Shown: positions 1 through 9,183, numbered from the stretch's first letter. The stretch: DNA of 42,152 nucleotides from Gammaproteobacteria bacterium (GCA_007130745.1 SLRW01000005.1:1-42152), one strand, 5' to 3'. The notes: generated by a model from the letters alone, not told the origin. A program made the numbers and translations.

Positions 1-214
1 CAAGATTTTCACGGTGACTTCGGGGGCGTTGGCGTTGGCGTTGGGACCATTTGTGCTTGCGTCTTTCGTTGGTCGTGGGGCACGCTTTTTCCTGGTGGCC
101 TGGCTGGCCGGGCGTTTTGGCCCGGTGGTTGAACAGAAGCTCAGGCAGCACATGGAGATTGCCGGCTGGTTGACTGTGCTGCTGTTTGTGGTGATTTACC
201 TGATGGTGCGTTAA
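1..214 (+). CDS. YqaA/DedA-type inner-membrane protein, C-terminal part
   Basis: This is the 3' end of a gene that starts before the window; the open frame runs from base 2 to a TAA at 212-214. The roughly 70 visible residues hold a hydrophobic stretch, then a Gly-Arg-Gly-Ala-Arg-Phe-Phe turn, a charged segment and a final membrane helix (AGWLTVLLFVVIYLMVR). This ending matches YqaA-like small DedA/SNARE-associated membrane proteins as I know them. In many gammaproteobacteria such a gene lies between pcm and nlpD, and nlpD follows here with a one-base overlap (TAATG). Its biochemical role is poorly known; DedA relatives are linked to lipid carrier transport and membrane homeostasis. The family call rests on a short C-terminus plus context. 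Confidence 0.7.
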   Translation, partial: KIFTVTSGALALALGPFVLASFVGRGARFFLVAWLAGRFGPVVEQKLRQHMEIAGWLTVLLFVVIYLMVR

Positions 215-942
215 TGAAGCGTGCGCTGGTACTGGTGATCGTGATCCTGTTGCAGGGCTGTGCCGGCGCCCTGCACTGGGAGGGTGGTCCTGCGCCACGC
301 GGCGGCGCAGCCCCTGATGGCGATACCTATACCGTGCGTGAGGGGGATACGCTGTTTTCCATCGCCTGGCGTAATAATCTGGATTATCGCGATCTTGCTG
401 CCTGGAACAATATCGATGATCCCTCGCGCATACGCGCCGGTCAGCGGCTGTCGTTGCGTCCTTCATCCGCTAGGCCCGCCACACCTTCGCACCGGAGCAC
501 TCCGCCGGCGTCTGATACGACGCCCTCACCGCGTCCGTCAAGACAACGCCCCGCAGTACTTGCTGACAGTGAACTGAACTGGGACTGGCCGGTACGTGGT
601 GAGTTGATTGCGCGGTTTAACGAGAACGGCAACCGGGGTGTCGATATCACCGGCCGCGAGGGTGATCCCGTGCGTACGGCAGCAGCGGGCGAGGTGGTCT
701 ACAGTGGCAGCGGTCTGAGTGGTTACGGCCAGCTGATTATCATCAAGCATACCGATACCTACCTGAGCGCTTACGCCCATAACCGGGAACTGCTGGTGGG
801 GGAGGGAGACAAGGTCTCAGCCGGCCAGCGAATTGCCGAAATGGGCCGCGCCCCGGGCAGTGATAACCGGCCGCGTCTGCACTTCGAAATCCGCCGCAAC
901 GGCGAGCCGGTGGATCCGCTCACACGCCTCCCCGAGCCTTGA
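214..942 (+). CDS. nlpD: NlpD-type lipoprotein: LysM plus degenerate M23 peptidase domain
   Basis: This 242-residue protein begins with a lipoprotein signal (lipobox LLQGC, Cys16), so it should be anchored in the outer membrane facing the periplasm. A LysM domain at about residues 39-83 (YTVREGDTLFSIAW) binds peptidoglycan. A Pro/Ser/Thr-rich linker follows, and then an M23/LytM domain at about 135-237. The first metal ligand region reads NRGVDI, with Asn where active enzymes have His, although the later LHFEIR His is present. That is the pattern of E. coli NlpD, which activates the amidase AmiC instead of cutting peptidoglycan itself. The start overlaps the upstream stop by one base, so the two genes are probably translated together. 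In many relatives rpoS follows nlpD; here an intergenic hairpin follows. Confidence 0.92.
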   Translation: MKRALVLVIVILLQGCAGALHWEGGPAPRGGAAPDGDTYTVREGDTLFSIAWRNNLDYRDLAAWNNIDDPSRIRAGQRLSLRPSSARPATPSHRSTPPASDTTPSPRPSRQRPAVLADSELNWDWPVRGELIARFNENGNRGVDITGREGDPVRTAAAGEVVYSGSGLSGYGQLIIIKHTDTYLSAYAHNRELLVGEGDKVSAGQRIAEMGRAPGSDNRPRLHFEIRRNGEPVDPLTRLPEP

Positions 943-966
943 TAAAAGCCTTCAGGAAAAGCAATT

Positions 967-1061
967 AACATGAAGACCATGAAGAAAAGAAGAATTTATT
1001 AATTATATCGTTATTAATAATCCTTCTTCATGTTCTTTATGCCCTTCATGGTCTTCATGTT
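967..1061. repeat. Large AT-rich inverted repeat built from 9-base words
   Basis: A perfect 18-base inverted repeat has arms at 967-984 and 1044-1061. The right side (1026-1061) is four tandem 9-mers: CTTCATGTT, CTTTATGCC, CTTCATGGT and CTTCATGTT. The left arm carries the complementary word (AACATGAAG, ACCATGAAG). The core at 988-1025 is AT-rich and also partly self-complementary. The sequence contrasts sharply with its GC-rich surroundings. An eight-T run at 1073-1080 follows the right arm, so the element may also terminate nlpD transcription. Confidence 0.8.
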
Positions 1062-1113
1062 TGGCTTTATTGGTTTTTTTTATTGCTTTTAATGACGGCT
1101 TGGCCTGAGACGT

Positions 1114-1497
1114 TTATTTTTCCCTCGGGTCAATCATCAGGGCGGCGACGACGCGGCGGTCTTCGGCGAGCAGGATGTTGAAGGTCCGGCAGGCGGCCGG
1201 GGTGGTCATCACTTCCACGCCGATGCGCTGGCGGTGCAGTGGCTGCAGCAGCGCGGGGTGCGGGAATTGCTGGGTTTCACCGGTGCCGAGTAGTACCACT
1301 TCCGGTTCCATGGCGGCGATCGCATCGAGGTGCTGTTCCTGTAGCCCGTCAATGCCGGCGGGGGGCCACTCAGGCTGCAGCACCTCATTGCCGACAATCA
1401 GGCTGGCGGTGTAGCGGGTCTCGCCAATGGTAATGCTGTCCTGTGTGCAGGCACGAATGCGATGGGTGATGCCCGGGTTGTCCATGTGCAGCTTCAT
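1114..1497 (-). CDS. Mth938-like domain (DUF498) protein
   Basis: This protein of about 127 residues looks like the Mth938/DUF498 family, related to mitochondrial NDUFAF3. Typical features are the early strand ITIGETRYTASLIV, the central EPEVVLLGTGETQQFP loop, and the C-terminal TFNILLAEDRRVVAALMI segment. Family members are small single-domain proteins of uncertain biochemistry; the eukaryotic homologue helps assemble respiratory complex I. I chose the ATG at 1497; a GTG three codons upstream (1506) is possible. The gene stands alone on the minus strand, back to back with alaC and converging on nlpD. No signal peptide or membrane segment is visible, so it should be cytoplasmic. Confidence 0.82.
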   Translation of the reverse strand: MKLHMDNPGITHRIRACTQDSITIGETRYTASLIVGNEVLQPEWPPAGIDGLQEQHLDAIAAMEPEVVLLGTGETQQFPHPALLQPLHRQRIGVEVMTTPAACRTFNILLAEDRRVVAALMIDPREK

Positions 1498-1576
1498 GCC
1501 CGGCACTTTATGGCGGCCAGGCCTCCAGGTGCAAGCGGTGAAGAGTCACCCGGGCGCGTTTTCGGCGTGCCAGCCA

Positions 1577-1605
1577 TTGACACGGGGGAGGCGACTGAGT
1601 AGCTT
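1577..1605 (+). promoter_or_regulatory. Candidate sigma-70 promoter for alaC
   Basis: TTGACA at 1577-1582 is a perfect -35 hexamer. It is followed at a 17-base spacing by TAGCTT at 1600-1605, a weak -10. Transcription would start near 1612, about 50 bases before the TTG at 1662. This argues against the more upstream TTG at 1605 as the alaC start. Confidence 0.45.
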
Positions 1606-1661
1606 TGCGGCAGCGTTCCCGTGCCTGGCGCGGGCCCATCCAGCGACCGGATCATAGTGCC

Positions 1662-2840
1662 TTGATCGAAGAATTTCCCCGTATCCAGCGGTTACCGCCT
1701 TACGTTTTCAATATTGTCACCGAGCTGAAAACGGCGGCGCGTGCCCGTGGTGAAGATATCGTTGACTTCGGCATGGGTAATCCTGACCAGCCCACGCCGC
1801 AGCATATCGTCGATAAACTCACCGAGGCGGTACAGCGCGGCGACACCCATCGCTACTCGCAGTCGCGTGGGCTGCCGCGTCTGCGTCGGGCAATCTGCAA
1901 CTGGTATGAGTCGCGCTATGACGTGTCGCTGGATCCGGAAAGCGAGGCCATCGTCACCATTGGCTCCAAGGAAGGCCTGGCGCATCTGGCGCTGGCCACC
2001 ATGTCCACCGGGGATGTGGTGCTGGTGCCGAACCCGGCCTATCCGGTGCATCCCTATGGGTTTGTGATCGCCGGCGCGGACATCCGGCATGTACCCATGA
2101 TTCCGGGTGGTGATTTCTTTGCCGAGTTGCAAAAGGCCATACGCGACAGCTGGCCGCGGCCCAAGATGCTGGTGCTTAATTTCCCCGGCAACCCCACCAC
2201 CCAGTGTGTAGAGCTGGATTTCTTCGAAAAAGTGGTGGAGATTGCTCGTGAGCACGGTATCTGGGTAATTCACGACCTGGCCTATGCGGACATTGTGTTT
2301 GATGGCTACAAGGCGCCTTCTATTCTGCAGGTACCGGGCGCGAGTGAAGTGGCGGTGGAGTCGTTTACGCTGTCAAAAAGCTATAATATGCCGGGCTGGC
2401 GTGTGGGTTTCATGTGCGGCAATCCGACACTACTGGGTGCGCTGGCGCGTATGAAATCCTACCTGGATTACGGTATTTTTACGCCTATACAGGTAGCAGC
2501 TATCAAGGCACTGGAAGGGCCGCAGGATTGCGTGGCCGAAATCCGTGACATGTATCGCTCGCGCCGTGACACGCTGTGTGACGGACTTAACCGGATTGGC
2601 TGGGAAGTGCCGCGTCCGCGCGCCACCATGTTCGTATGGGCGCCGGTGCCGGAGCCTTTTCGCGATATGGGATCGCTTGAGTTCAGCAAAATGCTGTTGC
2701 GCGAGGCTCAGGTGGCGGTGTCCCCAGGGGTGGGCTTTGGCCAGTACGGTGATGATCATGTGCGTATCAGCCTGATCGAGAACGAGCACCGAACACGGCA
2801 GGCGGTACGTAATATCCGACGGCTTTTTCGCCGCGGCTGA
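1662..2840 (+). CDS. alaC: Alanine transaminase AlaC, class I/II PLP aminotransferase
   Basis: This is a PLP-dependent aminotransferase of about 392 residues that should make alanine from pyruvate with glutamate as donor. It aligns closely with E. coli AlaC (YfdZ) as I know it: RLPPYVFNI at the N-terminus, [32 protein letters not shown], the Asn in [10 protein letters not shown], and [13 protein letters not shown] with the Schiff-base lysine at about residue 239. No ATG lies upstream of the conserved region. The frame has TTG at 1605 and TTG at 1662; I prefer 1662 because its N-terminus has the family length and because a candidate promoter -10 overlaps 1605. The Shine-Dalgarno signal is weak at both. 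The neighbours hom and thrC on the same strand form the alaC-hom-thrC arrangement of amino-acid genes seen in many gammaproteobacteria. Confidence 0.92.
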   Translation: MIEEFPRIQRLPPYVFNIVTELKTAARARGEDIVDFGMGNPDQPTPQHIVDKLTEAVQRGDTHRYSQSRGLPRLRRAICNWYESRYDVSLDPESEAIVTIGSKEGLAHLALATMSTGDVVLVPNPAYPVHPYGFVIAGADIRHVPMIPGGDFFAELQKAIRDSWPRPKMLVLNFPGNPTTQCVELDFFEKVVEIAREHGIWVIHDLAYADIVFDGYKAPSILQVPGASEVAVESFTLSKSYNMPGWRVGFMCGNPTLLGALARMKSYLDYGIFTPIQVAAIKALEGPQDCVAEIRDMYRSRRDTLCDGLNRIGWEVPRPRATMFVWAPVPEPFRDMGSLEFSKMLLREAQVAVSPGVGFGQYGDDHVRISLIENEHRTRQAVRNIRRLFRRG

Positions 2841-2914
2841 AGGACGATTGCCTATGGGCGCCCACGCATGGCGTGTGCGTCTTTTTGTGTATCATTTTCA
2901 GGAGGTTCGCAGTT

Positions 2915-4228
2915 TTGGAACCGGTCAAGCTGGGATTGCTGGGTCTGGGCACGGTAGGCAGCGGCACGGTGAATATGTTTCACCGGGCCGGGGCCGAGAT
3001 TGAGCGCCGTGCCGGACGCCAGATTATAGTGACACGCGCTGCTGCGCGGGACTTGAGCAAGCCCCGCGATTGCGAAACACGTGATATCGATCTCACTGAT
3101 GATCCGATGTCGATCATCAACGATCCCGATATCCAGGTGATCGTTGAGTTGATCGGTGGCTATGAAGAAGCCCGCGATCTGGTGCTGGCGGCGATTCGTC
3201 AGGGCAAGCATGTGATTACCGCGAACAAGGCCATGATTGCCAAATATGGCAATGAAATCTTTGCCGAGGCGGAAAAGCACGGTGTGACGGTGGCCTTTGA
3301 GGCAGCCGTGGCCGGTGGCATTCCTATCGTCAAGGCGATTCGTGAAAGCCTGGTGGGCAACCACATCCAGTGGTTGGCCGGCATTGTCAACGGAACCACC
3401 AACTACATCCTGACCCAGATGCGTGACGAGGGCTGGGGTTTCCAGACTGCGCTGGATGAGGCGCAGCGACTGGGTTATGCCGAGGCCGATCCGACCTTTG
3501 ACGTGGAAGGCATTGACGCTGCCCACAAACTGACCATTCTCGCTTCCATTGCCTTTGGGGTGCCGCTGCAGTTCGACAAGGTTTACACCGAGGGTATTGC
3601 CGGCATCGGCCGCGAGGATATCCAGTACGCCGAAGAGCTGGGTTACAGCATCAAGCACCTGGCCATTGCGCAGATGACCGACGAAGGTATCGAGCTGCGT
3701 GTGCATCCCACGCTGGTGCCACACCGCCGCCTGATGGCCAATGTCGGCGGGGTGATGAACGCGGTGATGGTGTATGGCGACGCCGTGGGGCGCACCATGT
3801 ATTATGGCGCCGGCGCCGGTTCCGAGCCTACGGCTTCGGCGGTCATGGGTGATATTCTGGACGTGGTCCGCTCTCTGAGCGCCGGCCCCGATAACCGCGT
3901 GCCCTATCTGGGTTTCCAGCTGGCTTCGTTGTCATCGGTGCCGGTGTTGCCGATGGAGGCCATCGAGACGGCCTATTACCTGCGCATGGAAGTGCTGGAC
4001 AGCCCCGGGGTGATGGCGGCAGTGACGCAGATACTGGCTGAGCTCAACATCAGCATTGAGGCACTGTTGCAGAAGGTGCCGGAACCGGACCAGAACACCG
4101 TGCCGATCATCATGCTCACGCATCGTATTCGAGAACGGCAGATGAACGAGGCGCTTTATCGTATAGGCCAGCTTGAGGCAGTGCAGGGCAAGATTGTCCG
4201 CATCCGACTGGAATATTTTGATGAGTGA
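2915..4228 (+). CDS. hom: Homoserine dehydrogenase, monofunctional, with ACT domain
   Basis: This enzyme reduces aspartate semialdehyde to homoserine with NAD(P)H, the branch point toward threonine and methionine. The 437-residue protein starts with a Rossmann motif (GLLGLGTVGSG, residues 7-17). It continues with the catalytic homoserine dehydrogenase domain, including TANKAMIAKYG, GIVNGTTNYIL and the EADPTFDVEGIDAAHK signature. It ends with an ACT domain (about 350-425, DSPGVMAAVTQILAELNISIE), the usual site of threonine feedback control. An ATG at 2873 would add 14 residues with no family counterpart. The TTG at 2915 is 9 bases after a perfect AGGAGG (2900-2905) and puts the Rossmann fold at the normal distance, so I take TTG as the start. 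thrC follows after 18 bases. No separate aspartokinase fusion is present. Confidence 0.96.
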   Translation: MEPVKLGLLGLGTVGSGTVNMFHRAGAEIERRAGRQIIVTRAAARDLSKPRDCETRDIDLTDDPMSIINDPDIQVIVELIGGYEEARDLVLAAIRQGKHVITANKAMIAKYGNEIFAEAEKHGVTVAFEAAVAGGIPIVKAIRESLVGNHIQWLAGIVNGTTNYILTQMRDEGWGFQTALDEAQRLGYAEADPTFDVEGIDAAHKLTILASIAFGVPLQFDKVYTEGIAGIGREDIQYAEELGYSIKHLAIAQMTDEGIELRVHPTLVPHRRLMANVGGVMNAVMVYGDAVGRTMYYGAGAGSEPTASAVMGDILDVVRSLSAGPDNRVPYLGFQLASLSSVPVLPMEAIETAYYLRMEVLDSPGVMAAVTQILAELNISIEALLQKVPEPDQNTVPIIMLTHRIRERQMNEALYRIGQLEAVQGKIVRIRLEYFDE

Positions 4229-4246
4229 GGCCGGGAGCACACTGGC

Positions 4247-5386
4247 ATGACAGCACAGCAACGCTATACCGGATTGATCGAGCGCTATGCCGATCGCCTG
4301 CCGCTGGAAGGCGCGGTACCGCCGGTCAGCCTGGGCGAGGGCAACACGCCGCTGATCCGACTGGATAATCTGGTCCGCGATCTGGGGCGGGATGTTGAGC
4401 TCTATGTAAAGTTCGAGGGTCTCAACCCCACCGGTTCGTTCAAGGACCGGGGCATGACCGTGGCGGTGACCCGGGCAATGGAAGAGGGCAGTCGCGCCAT
4501 TATCTGTGCCTCTACCGGCAATACTTCGGCCTCGGCGGCGGCCTATGCTGCGCGCGCCGGGATTACGGCTTTCGTGATTATCCCCGACGGCAAGATTGCG
4601 CTGGGCAAGCTGGCTCAGGCGGTCATGCACGGCGCGGTGGTATTGCAGATCAAGGGCAACTTCGACGCCGGCATGCGATTGGTACGCGAGGTGGCAGAGA
4701 CCGCGCCGGTGACGGTGGTGAACTCCATCAACCCCTGGCGCCTTCAGGGCCAGAAGACAGCCGCCTTCGAGATTGTGGATGAGCTGGGCCGGGCGCCGGA
4801 TTATCACTGTCTGCCCGTGGGCAATGCCGGCAATATCACGGCGCACTGGATCGGTTACAGCGAGTTGTGGGCCGGCGCCAGCGAACTGACCCGGGCGTGT
4901 AATTTCTGCGAAGGCCTTTGCCAGTTGGCCGGCAAGCCGGTGATCAGTCAACGGCCCCGCATGATGGGGTATCAGGCCAGTGGCAGCGCGCCATTCTTGC
5001 GCGGGGAGATGGTCGATGACCCTGAAACTGTCGCGACGGCTATCCGCATCGGCCACCCCCAGAGCTGGGAGCAGGCGTGGACGGTACAGCAGGAATCCGA
5101 CGGCGCTTTCGCCGAGCTTGACGATCAGGAATTGCTGGCCACCCAGAAGCGTCTGGCCGAGCGTGAGGGGGTGTTCTGTGAGCCGGCGTCCGCCGCTTCG
5201 CTGGCCGGTGCCTTGCGTGACATCAAAAACGGGCGTATCGCCGAGGGTTCCACGGTGGTTTGTACACTCACCGGCCATGGCCTCAAGGATCCTGATATAG
5301 CCATTGAGCAGTGCCAGGGTGCGGTGATCGACGTGGACGGTACTCGCCAGGCGGTGGAACAGGCGATCGTGGATCGCCTGGCCTGA
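4247..5386 (+). CDS. thrC: Threonine synthase, short form
   Basis: This PLP enzyme converts O-phosphohomoserine to threonine, the last step of the pathway begun by hom just upstream. At 379 residues it belongs to the shorter class of threonine synthases; the long form found in E. coli and Pseudomonas is 430-470 residues. Visible motifs are [13 protein letters not shown] near residue 28, [13 protein letters not shown] with the PLP lysine at residue 66, the [19 protein letters not shown] loop, and [16 protein letters not shown] as the phosphate cradle. The C-terminus has the [13 protein letters not shown] segment. It lies 18 bases after hom and is probably cotranscribed with it. No attenuator-like leader is visible in front of hom-thrC. 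Confidence 0.96.
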   Translation: MTAQQRYTGLIERYADRLPLEGAVPPVSLGEGNTPLIRLDNLVRDLGRDVELYVKFEGLNPTGSFKDRGMTVAVTRAMEEGSRAIICASTGNTSASAAAYAARAGITAFVIIPDGKIALGKLAQAVMHGAVVLQIKGNFDAGMRLVREVAETAPVTVVNSINPWRLQGQKTAAFEIVDELGRAPDYHCLPVGNAGNITAHWIGYSELWAGASELTRACNFCEGLCQLAGKPVISQRPRMMGYQASGSAPFLRGEMVDDPETVATAIRIGHPQSWEQAWTVQQESDGAFAELDDQELLATQKRLAEREGVFCEPASAASLAGALRDIKNGRIAEGSTVVCTLTGHGLKDPDIAIEQCQGAVIDVDGTRQAVEQAIVDRLA

Positions 5387-5400
5387 GGAGCAGTGTGGCC

Positions 5401-6453
5401 ATGCCGGCCCGACTGACTGTGTTTGTGCCGGGACTGTTTGGTCCGCTAACCGGTATTCATCCTGAAATGCTTGAACCCCCGCGACTGACGGCGCTGGAAC
5501 GCTGGTGGTCGCTGGGGCGTCCGATGTCTCTGCAGCTACCTGTTGTCAGTGCCCCCGAACAGATGTTCCTCCTGCTTTTTGGTGTGCCTTGCGAGGGCGA
5601 GCTGCCCGGTGCCCGGCTGAGTCTGGCTGCACAAGGGATTGAACCCCCATCAGCTTCGCTGTGGCGGGCTGATCCGGTCTATGCCCGTGCCGGCACGGTT
5701 GATGTCCATATTGATGATCGTGCGGTGTTACCGGTCACTGCGCAGGAAAGCGAAACCCTCTGCCGGGATTTTAATCGGGATTTCGATGCGCGTGGCTGGC
5801 GACTGTGGGCGTCACGTCCGGGGCAGTGGTATCTGCAGTCGACGCAGCCGCTTCAGGTGACCACCGTGCCATTGTCGATAGCGCTGGGACGGGGGCTGGA
5901 GGGGATCATGCCGTCTGGCCCTGACGGCGCCCGTCTGCGGGCCCTGCTTAATGAGCTGCAGATGTGGCTGTTCGAACATCCGCTGAATCAGGCGCGCGAA
6001 GCGCAGGGGTGTCCACCCATCAACAGTATCTGGCCCTGGGGTGCGGGCGAAGCGGGACTGCCGCGCAAGCACTGGCGTGCATTATGGGCGGTAGACGATT
6101 TCTACCGTGGCGCCGGCAAGGTGGCGGGAGCGGATCTCGTTGCCACGGTGCCGGCCGATGGAACGGCGCTGGTTCCGGCGCTGCCAGCATCAGGCGAGGC
6201 CATGCTGGTGCTCGATTCATTGCTGCGCCCGGCAGCGCTGGGCGATGTGGGTCAATGGTATGACACCCTGCAACAACTTGACCGGGACTGGTTTGCGCCC
6301 CTGCTGGATGCTCTGGTCCAGCGTCGGGTGCAGGCCATTCACCTGGCGGGCGGAGCCCGGCACGGTTTTGTGCTCAGGCGTGGCGATCTGTGGCGAATCT
6401 GGCGCCGCCGGCACCCCCTGACGCGCTTTGTCACTACCGCATCCGGTCTGTGA
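5401..6453 (+). CDS. COG4255-type protein related to cofactor-independent phosphoglycerate mutase
   Basis: This 350-residue protein begins LTVFVPGLFGPL and ends with HGFVLRRGDLWRIWRRR. I recognise it as the uncharacterised COG4255 family, usually annotated as a phosphoglycerate-mutase-like or RPE-family protein. The middle has PPINSIWPWGAGE, and the segment GAGKVAGADLVATVPAD resembles the alkaline-phosphatase-superfamily fold. I cannot see the full set of metal-binding Asp/His residues of an active mutase. The ATG at 5401 follows AGGAG (5386-5390), so it is preferred over upstream in-frame starts. It comes 14 bases after thrC and is probably the last gene of hom-thrC. In relatives this family often sits between thrC and recJ-prfB; recJ is not between it and prfB here. 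Its function is unknown. Confidence 0.75.
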   Translation: MPARLTVFVPGLFGPLTGIHPEMLEPPRLTALERWWSLGRPMSLQLPVVSAPEQMFLLLFGVPCEGELPGARLSLAAQGIEPPSASLWRADPVYARAGTVDVHIDDRAVLPVTAQESETLCRDFNRDFDARGWRLWASRPGQWYLQSTQPLQVTTVPLSIALGRGLEGIMPSGPDGARLRALLNELQMWLFEHPLNQAREAQGCPPINSIWPWGAGEAGLPRKHWRALWAVDDFYRGAGKVAGADLVATVPADGTALVPALPASGEAMLVLDSLLRPAALGDVGQWYDTLQQLDRDWFAPLLDALVQRRVQAIHLAGGARHGFVLRRGDLWRIWRRRHPLTRFVTTASGL

Positions 6454-6501
6454 TGACGCCCGGCCGGGTTGTTTGTTCCCGGCGATGACGCTATTGCGCG
6501 G

Positions 6502-6530
6502 ATGTCAGCCGACAGCGCGTGGTGTAGAAT
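6502..6530 (+). promoter_or_regulatory. Candidate sigma-70 promoter for prfB-lysS
   Basis: ATGTCA at 6502-6507 matches four of six -35 bases. TAGAAT at 6525-6530 follows at a 17-base spacing, giving a start near 6537 and a leader of about 30 bases before the prfB ATG. The -10 sits in the context TAGAATGCGC, which recurs upstream of the DegT-family gene at 29796-29801. Confidence 0.5.
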
Positions 6531-6567
6531 GCGCAGCCTTAAAAGCATTTGCACGGTCGGGGGAGTC

Positions 6568-7666
6568 ATGGCGGAAACCAATATGCTGCGTCAGGAAATT
6601 CGGGATATGCAAGGTCGCTGGCGCGACCTGAGGGGGTATCTTTGACCTTGATCGCCGCCGGGAAAGATTGACCGAAGTCGATCGCGAACTGGAGCAGCCG
6701 GAAGTCTGGGAGAATCCCGAGCGTGCCCAGGAACTGGGCCGCGAGCGCGCCCGTCTGGATGAGCTGGTTGGCAGCATGGGTCGCATCAACCAGGGACTTG
6801 AAGAAGCCGCCGAGTTGCTGGAGCTGGCCGAGGCCGAGGACGACGAGGCCACCGTGGCAGAAATCACGGGGGACATTGAATCACTGCAACAGCGGCTGGC
6901 CGGGCTTGAGTTCCGACGCATGTTCTCCGGCCCCATGGACGCCTCGGCTGCTTTTGTGGATATCCAGGCCGGCTCTGGTGGTACCGAGGCCCAGGACTGG
7001 GCCGAGATGCTGTTGCGCATGTATTTGCGCTGGGCTGAAAAACAGGGTTTTATCACTGAGTTGGTGGAGGTGTCTGCGGGTGAAACCGCGGGCATCAAAA
7101 GCGCCACCATACGGATTGACGGTGAATATGCCTTTGGCTGGTTGCGTACCGAAACCGGGGTGCACCGGCTGGTTCGCAAGTCGCCCTTTGATTCGGGTAA
7201 CCGCCGTCATACATCTTTCGCGGCGGTGTTCGTGTCGCCGGAAGTCGATGATGACGTGGATATAGACATCAACCCGGCTGATCTGCGGATTGATGTCTAC
7301 CGCGCCAGTGGCGCCGGCGGGCAGCATGTGAATACCACCGAATCGGCGGTGCGCATTACACATAATCCCACCGGTGTAGTGGTGCAGTGTCAGAATGATC
7401 GCTCCCAGCACAAAAACCGTGCCACAGCCATGAAGCAGCTCAAGTCCAAGCTTTATGAGCTTGAGATGCAGAAACGTCGCACCGAGGCGCAGGCCCAGGC
7501 CGATTCCAAGGCCGATATCGGCTGGGGCAGCCAGATCCGCTCTTATGTGCTGGACCAGTCGCGTATCAAGGATTTGCGTACCGGCGTGGAAACCGGCAAT
7601 ACCCAGGCGGTGCTTGACGGGAGTCTGAACGAGTTCATTGAAGCCAGTCTCAAACAGGGGCTGTAA
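6568..7666 (+). CDS. prfB: Peptide chain release factor 2, read through a programmed +1 frameshift
   Basis: RF2 recognises UGA and UAA stop codons and releases the finished peptide on the ribosome. Translation starts at ATG 6568 and runs 25 codons to an in-frame UGA at 6643-6645. A +1 slip on CUU lets the ribosome read GAC and continue to TAA 7664-7666, giving 365 residues, the E. coli length. In that numbering the stop-codon-reading tripeptide SPF is at 205-207 and the catalytic GGQ is at 250-252, both exactly where E. coli RF2 has them. Residue 246 is Ala, as in most RF2 proteins and unlike E. coli K-12, which has Thr. The gene comes before lysS, as in E. coli. An annotation that ignores the frameshift would lose the first 25 codons or call a broken gene. 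Confidence 0.97.
6631..6646 (+). promoter_or_regulatory. RF2 autoregulatory +1 frameshift site
   Basis: The sequence AGGGGGTATCTTTGAC has all the known parts: an internal Shine-Dalgarno (AGGGGG, 6631-6636), a three-base spacer, the slippery CUU (6640-6642), and UGA followed by C (6643-6646), a weak termination context. As I recall it, the same 16 bases occur in E. coli prfB. When RF2 is scarce, slow termination at UGA favours the shift and restores RF2 synthesis. Confidence 0.97.
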
Positions 7667-7682
7667 CTGAAATAGAGGCGAT

Positions 7683-9182
7683 ATGAGCGAAGAACACGAA
7701 GAACACCGGCTGATTGCCCAGCGGCGCGAAAAACTGGATCGTCTGCGTGAGCAGGACCAGGCCTTTCCCAACGATTTCCGGCGAGATTCAGTGGCTGATG
7801 AGCTGCAGGGAATGTATGGGCAGCGCAGTGGCGAGTCGCTGGAAGCCGAAGGCATCCGGGTGCGGGTAGCGGGCCGCTTGATGGCCAAGCGGGTGATGGG
7901 CAAGGCCAGTTTTGCCCAGGTCCAGGATCATTCCGGTCGTCTGCAATTGTTCCTGGAGCGCGATGCTCTGGCGGAAGGTGTTTACGCCGAATTCAAGAGC
8001 TGGGACGTGGGTGATATTGTTGGCGCCGAGGGCACGCTGTTTCGTACTAAAACCGGCGAGCTGACGGTACGCGTTGAACGGCTGCGCTTGCTGGTCAAGT
8101 CCCTGCGCCCGCTGCCGGAGAAGTTTCACGGCCTCAGTGATCAGGAAATGCGCTATCGCCAGCGTTACGTGGACCTGATCATGAACCCGGAGGTAGTTGG
8201 GGTATTCCGCCAGCGTGCGCGGATTGTGCAGCTGGTGCGTGATTTCATGAACGGCATGGGTTTTCTGGAAGTGGAAACACCCATGATGCAGCCCATTCCC
8301 GGCGGCGCCCAGGCGCGCCCCTTTGTGACCCACCACAATGCTCTGGACATGGACCTGTATCTGAGGGTGGCGCCGGAACTGTATCTCAAGCGGCTGGTGG
8401 TGGGAGGCTTCGAGCGGGTTTACGAGATCAACCGCAGCTTTCGCAACGAGGGCGTATCCACCCGGCACAATCCCGAGTTCACGATGCTCGAGCTGTATCA
8501 GGCCTATGCCGGCTACACGGATATGATGGATCTGACCGAGCGCCTGCTGCGTACGTTGGTTGAGATGCTCTACGGTGACACCAAACTGAACTGGCTGGGC
8601 CAGCAGTACGATTTTTCGGGTACTTTTGCTCGCGTGAGTGTGGAACAGGCGCTGCTCGACAGTGACGCCGGGATTGACCCGGAGCGCTTGCGTGATGAAG
8701 CGCACCTGTGCGAGCGGTGTCAGCACCACGGTATCGAGGTGCAGTCCGAATGGGGGGCGGGAAAGCTGCAGCTGGAGCTGTTCGAGAAGCTGGTCGAGAG
8801 CACCCTTGAACAGCCGGTGTTCATCACTGACTATCCCACCGAGGTTTCACCGCTGGCGCGACGGCGTGATGATGACCCCTTTCTTGTCGAGCGCTTCGAG
8901 TTCTTCGTCGGCGGCCGCGAGATTGCCAACGGTTTCTCCGAACTCAACGATGCCGAGGATCAGGCCGAGCGCTTTCGTGAGCAGGCCCGCAGCAAGGAAG
9001 CCGGCGACGAAGAGGCAATGTTCTTTGATGCCGACTATGTGCGCGCGCTGGAATACGGCATGCCACCCACCGCCGGGCAGGGGATTGGTCTTGACCGCCT
9101 GGTGATGTTGCTGACTGACACGGCGTCCATTCGTGACGTGTTGTTGTTTCCGTTGATGCGCCCGGAGGCAGAAAGCGATTGA
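7683..9182 (+). CDS. lysS: Lysyl-tRNA synthetase, class II
   Basis: This enzyme charges tRNA-Lys with lysine in the cytoplasm. The 499-residue protein has an OB-fold anticodon-binding domain (about 58-150, with [26 protein letters not shown] split over its strands). The class II catalytic core follows: motif 1 ([12 protein letters not shown] region), motif 2 ([18 protein letters not shown]) and motif 3 ([13 protein letters not shown] near the C-terminus). Length and motifs are normal for a bacterial LysS. It lies 16 bases after prfB and is probably cotranscribed with it. Its stop codon is separated by a single base from the stop codon of convergent ygfZ, so there is no room for an intergenic terminator. 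Confidence 0.97.
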   Translation: MSEEHEEHRLIAQRREKLDRLREQDQAFPNDFRRDSVADELQGMYGQRSGESLEAEGIRVRVAGRLMAKRVMGKASFAQVQDHSGRLQLFLERDALAEGVYAEFKSWDVGDIVGAEGTLFRTKTGELTVRVERLRLLVKSLRPLPEKFHGLSDQEMRYRQRYVDLIMNPEVVGVFRQRARIVQLVRDFMNGMGFLEVETPMMQPIPGGAQARPFVTHHNALDMDLYLRVAPELYLKRLVVGGFERVYEINRSFRNEGVSTRHNPEFTMLELYQAYAGYTDMMDLTERLLRTLVEMLYGDTKLNWLGQQYDFSGTFARVSVEQALLDSDAGIDPERLRDEAHLCERCQHHGIEVQSEWGAGKLQLELFEKLVESTLEQPVFITDYPTEVSPLARRRDDDPFLVERFEFFVGGREIANGFSELNDAEDQAERFREQARSKEAGDEEAMFFDADYVRALEYGMPPTAGQGIGLDRLVMLLTDTASIRDVLLFPLMRPEAESD

Positions 9183-9183
9183 T

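Noticed and set aside
3932-5278. 448-codon minus-strand frame opposite hom and thrC
   Set aside because: Antisense shadow of two well-supported enzymes; no motif or start signal.
6643-6645. In-frame TGA suggesting a broken prfB
   Set aside because: It is the programmed frameshift stop, with all cis-elements present.
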